The notes under the pieces were generated by a model. That model saw only the letters and a program-made list of their open reading frames with translations. It was not told the origin of the DNA and made no database searches. From an uncultured Bacilli bacterium (GTDB lineage: Bacteria; Bacillota_I; Bacilli_A; RF39; UBA660): a DNA stretch of 5,163 bases. Below, piece by piece: positions 1 to 5,163 of the stretch; within the stretch, counting starts at the first letter, position 1; every line of letters starts with the position of its first letter. The stretch is from NCBI GenBank assembly GCA_910586295.1, contig CAJUGE010000029.1, positions 1 through 5,163 of the forward strand, given 5' to 3'. A program made the translations under genes and the position numbers.

Positions 1-2
1 AA

Positions 3-75
3 TAACCTTTATAGACCAACTCAAAATAAAGATTTATATTGCTTAGATATAAACTGAGTTGGCCTATAAAGGTTA
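3..75. repeat. Long imperfect inverted repeat forming a stem-loop
   Basis: Arms at 3-23 and 55-75 are complementary over 21 positions with one mismatch (15 against 63). That mismatch is A/C if the plus strand is the RNA but a G-U wobble if the minus strand is, so the minus-strand RNA would have an unbroken stem. Inside it, 33-39 (tttatat) pairs perfectly with 47-53 (atataaa) around a 7-base tip at 40-46 (tgcttag). A 9-base bulge (24-32) faces a single base (54). No run of T follows either arm, so it is not an ordinary intrinsic terminator. It could be a structured RNA, the end of a mobile element or a protein-binding palindrome. The sequence does not decide which, and the element may continue beyond the left edge. 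Confidence 0.7.
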
Positions 76-106
76 CCTTTCAATCCTTATTATTCATATC
101 TAAGCA
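40..106. repeat. Loop-to-flank complementary pair (possible pseudoknot)
   Basis: The segment 40-50 (tgcttagatat) is the exact reverse complement of 96-106 (atatctaagca), 11 of 11. The first seven bases, 40-46, are the complete tip of the stem-loop at 3-75, and their partner 100-106 lies outside that stem. As RNA this would be a loop-to-flank pseudoknot, or an alternative pairing that opens the inner helix 33-39/47-53, since bases 47-50 belong to both. The pairing is directly visible; formation of either structure is inference. Confidence 0.5.
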
Positions 107-151
107 TCTATAGTATATCATTATTTTAAAGTTTTATCTAGATTTTTTTAG

Positions 152-496
152 TTTACGGACAGACCTAATGAGTACTATGACATACTAATCGCAACTGCAT
201 ACATATTTCCAGAAGCCCCAGAGATAAGTTGTAAATTTTTAGGAGATAAGTTTAACTTTCTTTATGATAACCTTCCATTCATCTCACCAACAAATTTAGC
301 ATTCGTAAATAGAAAAGATTTAATACGTGCCTATTGTAAAATTGATGACGGAGTAAAAAATTTAAGATATGCAGAAAAATTATTCTTATTCCCAGCATAC
401 CATAATAGAGATTTATCTGAAGAAATATTAAACCCATTAGGAATAGAAAAAGTAGATGGATGGGACGACATATCTAGAAGATTACTTCCAAAATAA
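152..496 (+). pseudogene. 3' remnant of an unidentified protein-coding gene
   Basis: The plus-strand frame from 152 to the TAA at 494-496 is open for 114 codons and opens directly after an in-frame TAG at 149-151. It contains no ATG, GTG or TTG codon, so it has no usable start. The composition still looks like real protein: it begins FTDRPNEYYDILIATAYIFP, has many aromatic and proline residues, and ends GWDDISRRLLPK. A terminator-like hairpin follows directly, as expected at a gene's 3' end. The likeliest reading is the C-terminal part of a gene whose 5' portion was lost, with the break near 150 beside the inverted repeat at 3-106. I found no continuation in the other plus-strand frames: the only nearby ATG (169) reaches a stop after six codons. 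I do not recognise the family and assign no function. Confidence 0.55.
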
Positions 497-530
497 AAGT
501 TAATTACACTAACTGTAACTAACTTTTTTT
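495..530. terminator. Bidirectional intrinsic terminator
   Basis: Bases 495-508 (aaaagttaattaca) pair with 514-527 (tgtaactaactttt) over 14 positions around a 5-base loop at 509-513. The single imperfect position (503 against 519) is a G-U wobble in minus-strand RNA. On the plus strand the stem runs into T at 524-530. On the minus strand it ends in four U, then A and four more U. It can therefore stop transcripts from both convergent sides: the broken gene on the left and the ger operon on the right. The stop codon of the B-subunit gene (509-511) lies in the loop, so the terminator is embedded in that gene's 3' end. The stem is AT-rich, so its strength is uncertain. Confidence 0.75.
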
Positions 531-1615
531 CTTATCTTACCAATTATAATAACTAAAATAGAAATAACTAACAAAATAGACTCGACTCCAAGAAGAACAT
601 AAATAGCACTATATTTATTCATATAATTTTCATAAGGAAGAGCAAAAATTGCCACGACAAGAAAAGGTGCTATAATGAAACACAAACTAAGAATGTTAAT
701 TTTCTTTAAACTTAAACTAAAAGTATGATGATATAATAATTTTACAACAAGTAAATAAAAACCAGTAGAAAAAGTCATGTACAAAAGCCAAATAATAGCA
801 TTTAAATGTTCAACATTCTTAATAAAATTAAGAACATTCAAAACCTTTAAAGTCATATAAGAAGGATAAGTATACAAAGTCGCAACATGTATCCCCAAAA
901 CAGATAAAATAGCAAAAACAATAAAGCACACAGATATAAACGAAACAACATAAGAAACAAAGATATACTTTTTAGTTTTACCATTATTTATGATGTTATT
1001 TTTAGGAATTGCTAATGTAGAAAAAATAGGGATTAAAAATACAAATGCGAAAGACAAACTAGACTTAGACATATGAATAAAATCATTATTTAAAATAGGT
1101 TTCAAATTATCAAAACTCATATTTCCAATCAAGAAAAAGCAATTAGAAATTACCATCAAAAATCCAATAAAAACAGTTACAGTAGACATCCTAGCCATCA
1201 CATCAAAGTCATACATCAAAGAATACACCACAGGAATAATGAGGACTCCAGCAATAATCACATTTGGAGTATTAACAAGAAATTGACTAGAAATAAAAGT
1301 AGTAAGTCTATAGAAAGTTACAAATGCTATTAAAAAGACAACTGTTGCAAAAATAAATTCTATGACTTTAGCTAACCATTTAGGTAGTACCATCTCAATT
1401 TTCTCAAAAATGTTTTTATCTGGTTCAAAGTCAAAAATCTTAAAATAAATAAATATAACACCAAGTCCTATAAAAAAGGAATAAACTAAACTCATAAAAA
1501 CACTTGTCTTAGCCTCGTGCAACATATATGGAAGTAAGATTCCAAGTAAAGAAGAATGAAGAATAGCAATTAAAATAAACGAAAAACTTAAATTACTTAT
1601 ACTATACTTTCTCAT
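509..1615 (-). CDS. gerAB: Spore germinant receptor subunit B (GerAB/GerKB-type, spore permease family)
   Basis: This encodes a 368-residue, almost wholly hydrophobic protein of the spore germination permease family (PF03845, APC transporter superfamily). These B subunits sit in the spore inner membrane and are thought to form the germinant-binding part of the receptor. About ten membrane segments can be picked out, at roughly 9-31, 39-60, 84-107, 119-136, 144-164, 186-203, 217-241, 273-294, 308-326 and 336-358. Two stretches are family-like: SFDNLKPILNND at 167-178, and YTYPSYMTLKVLNVLNFIKNVEHL at 248-271, which matches the YPT...FIERIE-type region. The length is normal. The ATG shares its A with the TAA of the C-subunit gene upstream (TAATG). 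An AAAGGAG ribosome site at 1629-1623 is 7 bases upstream, inside the last codons of that gene, so the start is secure and translation is probably coupled. It is the last gene of the operon. The symbol names the subunit class only; the germinant is unknown. Confidence 0.93.
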   Translation of the reverse strand: MRKYSISNLSFSFILIAILHSSLLGILLPYMLHEAKTSVFMSLVYSFFIGLGVIFIYFKIFDFEPDKNIFEKIEMVLPKWLAKVIEFIFATVVFLIAFVTFYRLTTFISSQFLVNTPNVIIAGVLIIPVVYSLMYDFDVMARMSTVTVFIGFLMVISNCFFLIGNMSFDNLKPILNNDFIHMSKSSLSFAFVFLIPIFSTLAIPKNNIINNGKTKKYIFVSYVVSFISVCFIVFAILSVLGIHVATLYTYPSYMTLKVLNVLNFIKNVEHLNAIIWLLYMTFSTGFYLLVVKLLYHHTFSLSLKKINILSLCFIIAPFLVVAIFALPYENYMNKYSAIYVLLGVESILLVISILVIIIGKIRKKVSYS

Positions 1616-2772
1616 TAGATATCTCCTTTCAAATTACCTTGTTTATATAAATTAGCATCTATTTCTATATCAAAATCAATTTTACTTAATCCATCTTTAT
1701 TCCAGTCATCATTATCAAAATCAAAATATTTATTATTATTTTTATAAATGAAATTTCCAACTCCTACAAAATCAATTCTATTTTCTTTTGCTAAATTAAG
1801 AGTACTAGAAACATCTTTTTTAACTTTATCTTCAAAAGTCTTAGAAATATCTTTTAACACATCTGACTCATTTAAATCCATTTTACATCCATAAAAGGAT
1901 ATTTCTCCATCTATTTCCCCAACAACTTTAATTTTATTATTTTTTAAATCATCTTCAAAACTAAACTTAGAACTAAGAGTCTCCACAGTAAAATATTCAT
2001 TCCCACACTCTGCAGTAACCGTAGCATTAGTAACATGATTTTTAAGAAAATTATATCCCATACTTTCATCTACACCTAAGTGTATAGGATTACCATCTTT
2101 ATCAAAAGTAACTAAATCCTTAAGCTCAATATAACTTTCAGTTTCAGTTTTCTTTAAATCCTCTATATCTTCGCTAATCTCTGCATCACCATGCATATAT
2201 ACATTAGGATAAACTGGCACTACTCCAGGCTCAAAATACTCTTTTAAATAATCTAGAAAAGTAAGAGAATAAGAAGCACCATATCTCTTTTCACTAAGTC
2301 TTATAACCTCTGCTAAGTTAGTCGCAGCATTAATATTAAACTCAGACAAACTAGCCATTACATCCTTTGGATTACTATCAGTTGTAGTTATAACTAAAAA
2401 ATTAAGCGAAAGTTTAGTATGCCTTGCAAAAAAATCCATTACCTCTCTCAAATCATTCTCTTCTAAAACAGACTTATCAATAATTAAATATGCCATATCT
2501 GCTGGAAAAAAAGTCTTAGAGATCTTTAAATTCATAGACCTAACCGCATCAAATATAGTATAACCCTCCCCAGAAATAACTGTAACAGGACTCTCAGAAA
2601 CCCCGTGATCCCCACTTTCTATAATATTAATGAGTTGAATATCAACTCTAAAGAGTTCTTCCTCTTTAACTATACTCATCGCACTTATAATCCCAAGTTC
2701 ATTTAACTCTTGATAATCAAAACACCCAGTACACATAAAACACATAACTATCAAAAATATAATTTTTTTCAT
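1615..2772 (-). CDS. gerAC: Spore germinant receptor subunit C, Ger(x)C family lipoprotein
   Basis: This encodes a 385-residue protein of the Ger(x)C family, the lipoprotein subunit of spore germinant receptors, anchored to the outer face of the spore inner membrane. Residues 1-16 form a short lipoprotein signal with Lys2 and Lys3 and a hydrophobic core. Cleavage is expected before Cys17 (CTGC), followed by FDYQELNELGIISAMSI, which matches the usual GCWDxxEIxxL-type start of the mature protein. The stretch at 67-98 (SGEGYTIFDAVR... to YLIID) is typical of the N-terminal domain. Residues near 325-385 (LAKENRIDFVGVGNFIYKN, then a DDW motif and the closing strand) fit the C-terminal PF05504 region. 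One oddity is Cys14 at lipobox position -3, where Leu, Val or Ile is usual. A strong ribosome site (AGGGAGG, 2787-2781) lies 8 bases upstream of the ATG and supports this start. The A-subunit gene ends 3 bp before it and the B-subunit gene overlaps its stop by one base. Confidence 0.94.
   Translation of the reverse strand: MKKIIFLIVMCFMCTGCFDYQELNELGIISAMSIVKEEELFRVDIQLINIIESGDHGVSESPVTVISGEGYTIFDAVRSMNLKISKTFFPADMAYLIIDKSVLEENDLREVMDFFARHTKLSLNFLVITTTDSNPKDVMASLSEFNINAATNLAEVIRLSEKRYGASYSLTFLDYLKEYFEPGVVPVYPNVYMHGDAEISEDIEDLKKTETESYIELKDLVTFDKDGNPIHLGVDESMGYNFLKNHVTNATVTAECGNEYFTVETLSSKFSFEDDLKNNKIKVVGEIDGEISFYGCKMDLNESDVLKDISKTFEDKVKKDVSSTLNLAKENRIDFVGVGNFIYKNNNKYFDFDNDDWNKDGLSKIDFDIEIDANLYKQGNLKGDI
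1623..1629 (-). promoter_or_regulatory. Ribosome binding site of the B-subunit gene
   Basis: The minus-strand sequence AAAGGAG lies 7 bases before the ATG at 1615. It overlaps the Lys-Gly-Asp codons near the end of the C-subunit gene. Ribosomes finishing that gene would uncover or directly use this site, which fits translational coupling through the TAATG overlap. Confidence 0.8.
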
Positions 2773-2775
2773 ATG

Positions 2776-4251
2776 CTATTCCTCCCTTACAACATTTTTA
2801 GTAAGATAACTAGGTCTTTTCTTCATCTTATAAATCTCAGTCTTAAATATAGCATTACTTTGAGCATCTTTAATAAATGGCATCATAGGAAGTGTATAAG
2901 GCTTACCAAAAGTCTTAACAGAACATAAATTTATCAGAAGAAGCATTAACCCCATAACAAAACCAACTATACCAAACAGTGCTGCAAGTATCATCATCAA
3001 ATATCTCCAAAATCTAATAGAACCCTGCATATCATAATAAATGAATATCAAACTACTAATCGCACTTACACTAACGACTATTACCATTACTGGTGAAACA
3101 AGACCTGCATTAACTGCTGCATCACCTAACACTAAAGCACCAAGTATAGATAAAGAAGTACCTCTGTTAGATGGTGTCCTTGCATCCCCTTCATAAAGAA
3201 GTTCAAAAGTAAACATAAGAAGAAACGCTTCGATTATGACAGGAAAAGGGACACTGTTCCTTTGTTCTGCAAAATTAATAAGTAAAGAAACAGGTAAAAT
3301 CTCTTGGTCATAAGTTATAATCGCAACAAAGAATGCAGGTGTTAAAATAGACAAAAAGAATGAAACAAACCTAACAATTCTCATAAAAGTCGTAAAAAAT
3401 GGCTTATGATAATAATCTTCACTATTTTGAAAAAAATCCATAAAAAACGTAGGCGCTATTAAGACACTTGGACTATTGTCCATAGTAACAATAACTCTTC
3501 CTTCTAATAAATATCTACACGCATCATCTGGCTTTTCGGTAAACATAACTGTTGGAAAGAAAGTCACATTCTTTTGCTCAATAAAACTCTTAAAATTATT
3601 AACATCCATAATCCCATCAATATCAATGCTTTCTAATGAAGACTTAACACTCTCTACAAGTTCTCCTTCACAAATATTATCCATATATAAAATACCAACT
3701 TTACTCTTAGTTTCTCTTCCTACAGTTAATTCATTCAAAACTAAATGTTCACTCTTAATTCTCTTTCTAACTAACCCTAAATTAGCATTATAATTCTCTG
3801 TAAAACTATCTTTTGGACCCCTTACAACAGGTTCACTTTGAGGAATATTGACGCCTCTATCTAACTCACCTCTTGTCTCATATGCAGAAAACTGATTATC
3901 ATAAATAACTATTGTAAATCCACTAAAAAGTAGTTCAAGTAACTTCTCTTTACTCTCTACTGGAACATAATTTATAGATGGAATATTCTCCTCAATTCTC
4001 TTTCTCAAATTCTTAAGAACATTACTTCCAAATATATTCTTACTACTAAAGTACTTAAGAACAAAATCATTGACTCTATCTCCACTACTAACACTTTGAT
4101 TAACCACAATATAAGCATGCTTAAAAATTCCTACCTTAATCTCTCTAATAATAAGGTCAGGTTGCCTCTCTTGCAATTCTTTTAAATCTTTTAATATATC
4201 TTTCGTATTCATACTTTTATTGTTCTCAAAATATACAAAATAATACCACAT
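2776..4251 (-). CDS. gerAA: Spore germinant receptor subunit A (GerA family)
   Basis: This encodes 491 residues of the GerA family (PF03323), the A subunit of spore germinant receptors. Members have a soluble N-terminal region followed by a membrane domain in the spore inner membrane, and current work on the family supports a channel-like role. Family landmarks are seen in order: DLIIREI at 32-38, VRGPKDSFTENYNANLGLVRKRI at 143-165, GRVIVTMDNSPSVLIAPTFF at 251-270, a membrane segment with ILTPAFFVAIITY at 302-314, FPVIIEA at 336-342, FELLYEGDARTP at 349-360, GALVLGDAAVNAGLVSP at 371-387, and further hydrophobic segments at about 388-406 and 414-441. The start is uncertain. The ATG at 4251 has no ribosome site nearby, while the ATG at 4212 (residue 14, MNTKDILKDL) has a weak GAGAA 10 bases upstream and gives a 478-residue protein with a more family-like N-terminus. 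It is the first gene of the A-C-B operon, ending 3 bp before the C-subunit gene. The ligand is unknown. Confidence 0.94.
   Translation of the reverse strand: MWYYFVYFENNKSMNTKDILKDLKELQERQPDLIIREIKVGIFKHAYIVVNQSVSSGDRVNDFVLKYFSSKNIFGSNVLKNLRKRIEENIPSINYVPVESKEKLLELLFSGFTIVIYDNQFSAYETRGELDRGVNIPQSEPVVRGPKDSFTENYNANLGLVRKRIKSEHLVLNELTVGRETKSKVGILYMDNICEGELVESVKSSLESIDIDGIMDVNNFKSFIEQKNVTFFPTVMFTEKPDDACRYLLEGRVIVTMDNSPSVLIAPTFFMDFFQNSEDYYHKPFFTTFMRIVRFVSFFLSILTPAFFVAIITYDQEILPVSLLINFAEQRNSVPFPVIIEAFLLMFTFELLYEGDARTPSNRGTSLSILGALVLGDAAVNAGLVSPVMVIVVSVSAISSLIFIYYDMQGSIRFWRYLMMILAALFGIVGFVMGLMLLLINLCSVKTFGKPYTLPMMPFIKDAQSNAIFKTEIYKMKKRPSYLTKNVVREE
2781..2787 (-). promoter_or_regulatory. Ribosome binding site of the C-subunit gene
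   Basis: The minus-strand sequence AGGGAGG lies 8 bases before the ATG at 2772. It is formed by the last sense codons of the A-subunit gene, AGG GAG GAA (Arg-Glu-Glu), just before its TAG. It is one of the strongest Shine-Dalgarno matches in the window, and its position implies coupled translation of the A and C subunits. Confidence 0.82.
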
Positions 4252-4277
4252 ATTAACAGTATTGTTATATATATTCT

Positions 4278-4307
4278 CATAATGATTAAATATTGTAAAG
4301 CTAATGC
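4278..4307 (-). promoter_or_regulatory. Candidate sigma-G promoter of the ger operon
   Basis: Read on the minus strand, GCATT (4307-4303) and CATTATG (4284-4278) are separated by exactly 18 bases. They match four of five and six of seven positions of the forespore sigma-G consensus as known from Bacillus (GHATR -35, CATNHTA -10). Transcription would begin roughly at 4272-4268, shortly upstream of the first gene. Germinant receptor operons are known to be expressed in the forespore under sigma-G, so both context and position fit. In such AT-rich DNA a near match can arise by chance, so this remains a prediction. Confidence 0.45.
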
Positions 4308-4321
4308 TTTTACTGTATAAT
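4293..4321 (+). promoter_or_regulatory. Candidate sigma-A promoter of the AAA-ATPase-like gene
   Basis: TTGTAA at 4293-4298 and a perfect TATAAT at 4316-4321 are 17 bases apart, the ideal housekeeping spacing, and the -35 box matches four of six positions. The expected transcript start is near 4328, giving a leader of about 20 bases before the ATG at 4348. The -35 box lies inside the spacer of the opposing ger promoter candidate. A small palindrome, aaagc-taat-gcttt (4297-4310), overlaps this promoter's -35 end and spacer and could be an operator, though its arms are only 5 bp. Confidence 0.6.
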
Positions 4322-4331
4322 AATAAGTAAC

Positions 4332-4341
4332 AAGGAAGGTG
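4332..4341 (+). promoter_or_regulatory. Ribosome binding site of the AAA-ATPase-like gene
   Basis: The purine-rich stretch AAGGAAGGTG contains two overlapping Shine-Dalgarno-like cores (AAGGA and AAGGTG). The second ends 6 bases before the ATG at 4348, which fixes that start. Confidence 0.75.
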
Positions 4342-4347
4342 TTAAAA

Positions 4348-5163
4348 ATGAAAGCAATACCAATAGGTGTAGATAATTTTAAAGAAATAATAGAAAATGA
4401 TTATTACTATGTAGATAAGTCTAAAGCAATAGAAGATTTATTAACCAATAAAGCTAAAATAATACTATACACACGTCCGAGAAGATTTGGAAAAAGTTTA
4501 TTATTATCTACATTAAATTACTTCTTTAATATAGAAGGTAGTGAAGAAAATAAAAGTCTATTTGATGGTTTATATATAAGTAAAAGTGAATGTATGAAAT
4601 ATGCGGGTAAATATCCAGTAATAAGGCTAGACTTTAAGGATTTAAAAGGTAGTACTTATGAAAGTGTATTTGAAAGTTTAAAATCACTTATGAGTATAAC
4701 ATATTCTAAATTTAAATATGTTATAGATAGTATAGAAGAAGAAAGCAAAATAAAATTTACTAATATACTATTAGAACAAGGAAGTATAGAAGACTATAAA
4801 AAGTCATTACTAAAACTAACAAATTATTTAGAAACTTACTACAAAGAAAAAGTAATAGTATTAATAGATGAATATGATACACCAATAAACGAAGGATATA
4901 TAAATGGATTTTATGATGAAATAATGGAAATAATCCAACCAATACTATCTAGTAGTTTAAAAGGAAATGACTCTTTAAAAATGGGAATACTTACAGGTGT
5001 ACTTAGAGTAGGTGGTCAAAGTCTATTCTCATCATTTAATAACCTTGATGTATATGATGTAATGAGTAATAACTATAGTGAATACTTTGGTTTTACACTT
5101 GAAGAGACAAAAGAAATATTAAAATACTATAATCTAGAACTAACCAAAGAAGTAAAAGACTAT
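4348..5163 (+). CDS. AAA-ATPase-like protein (PF09820 type), 5' part, cut by window end
   Basis: The frame is open from the ATG through the last base, giving 272 residues without a stop. The opening MKAIPIGVDNFKEIIENDYYYVDKSKAIEDLL is the standard start of the AAA-ATPase-like family (PF09820). The P-loop variant typical of this family is at 43-50 (RPRRFGKS). A Walker B motif with hydrophobic strand is at 169-177 (VIVLIDEYD), followed by TP. The conserved region ILTGVLRVGGQSLFSSFNNLDVYDV is at 214-238. Full-length relatives are about 500-600 residues and commonly end in a PD-(D/E)XK nuclease-like domain (DUF1703/PDDEXK_9), which would lie beyond this window. The biological role of the family is not established; it is often multi-copy in anaerobes, and links to mobile DNA or defence are conjecture. 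The gene has its own promoter and ribosome site and runs divergently from the ger operon, so no functional link is implied. Confidence 0.9.
   Translation, partial: MKAIPIGVDNFKEIIENDYYYVDKSKAIEDLLTNKAKIILYTRPRRFGKSLLLSTLNYFFNIEGSEENKSLFDGLYISKSECMKYAGKYPVIRLDFKDLKGSTYESVFESLKSLMSITYSKFKYVIDSIEEESKIKFTNILLEQGSIEDYKKSLLKLTNYLETYYKEKVIVLIDEYDTPINEGYINGFYDEIMEIIQPILSSSLKGNDSLKMGILTGVLRVGGQSLFSSFNNLDVYDVMSNNYSEYFGFTLEETKEILKYYNLELTKEVKDY

Noticed and set aside
3..75. Intrinsic terminator reading of the left inverted repeat
   Set aside because: Neither arm is followed by a T-run on either strand and the loop region is 31 bases long, so it does not fit a terminator.
169..189. ATG at 169 as a start for the left-hand remnant
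   Set aside because: It is in a different frame from the 152-496 open frame and reaches TAA after six codons.
2710..2928. Plus-strand 72-codon open frame
   Set aside because: It lies antisense across the junction of the A- and C-subunit genes, has no ribosome site and no recognisable protein features; it is a shadow of the real genes.
3476..3793. Plus-strand 105-codon open frame
   Set aside because: It is wholly antisense to the well-conserved A-subunit gene; its Ser/Leu/Thr-rich translation is typical of the reverse strand of such coding DNA.
4760..4942. Minus-strand 60-codon open frame
   Set aside because: It is antisense inside the AAA-ATPase-like gene, over the Walker B region; its low-complexity Leu-rich translation is what reversed AT-rich codons give.
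4348..5163. AAA-ATPase-like gene as part of a germination or defence module
   Set aside because: It is divergent from the ger operon with its own promoter, and no other defence or mobile-element gene is visible in the window, so there is no contextual support.

Overview
The window is very AT-rich. Its coding sequence favours A/T-ending codons such as ATA, AGA and TTA, and it carries a complete Ger-type spore germinant receptor operon. Together these point to an endospore-forming, low-GC Firmicute, most likely a clostridial anaerobe (Clostridium or Peptostreptococcaceae-like). That assignment is an inference; no rRNA or other taxonomic marker is present.

Layout from left to right. (1) Positions 3-106 hold a strong inverted repeat that folds into a long stem-loop. 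Its 7-base tip is exactly complementary to a segment just downstream. Nothing recognisable lies in 107-151. (2) Positions 152-496, plus strand, are an open frame with protein-like composition but no ATG, GTG or TTG codon, read as the 3' remnant of a broken gene. (3) A near-perfect hairpin at 495-530 is built as a bidirectional terminator between this remnant and the germination operon. (4) Positions 509-4251, minus strand, hold three tightly packed genes in transcription order A subunit (4251 to 2776), C subunit lipoprotein (2772 to 1615) and B subunit permease (1615 to 509). (5) A 96-bp divergent intergenic region (4252-4347) contains a candidate sigma-G promoter for the ger operon and a good sigma-A promoter for the gene on its right; their elements interleave. 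(6) From 4348 to the window end is the N-terminal part of an AAA-ATPase-like protein (PF09820 type), cut off by the window.

The three ger genes encode all subunits of one germinant receptor of the spore inner membrane. The B subunit is a transporter-like membrane protein that probably binds the germinant. The A subunit has a large soluble N-terminal region plus a membrane domain, and the C subunit is a lipoprotein. The genes overlap or are spaced by only 3 bp, and the Shine-Dalgarno sites of the second and third genes lie inside the last codons of the gene before, so translation is probably coupled. The ligand cannot be told from the sequence. The AAA-ATPase-like gene is transcribed away from the operon and shows no functional link to germination.

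I see no clear new multi-gene system. The least explained parts are the structured repeat at 3-106 and the start-less coding remnant beside it.
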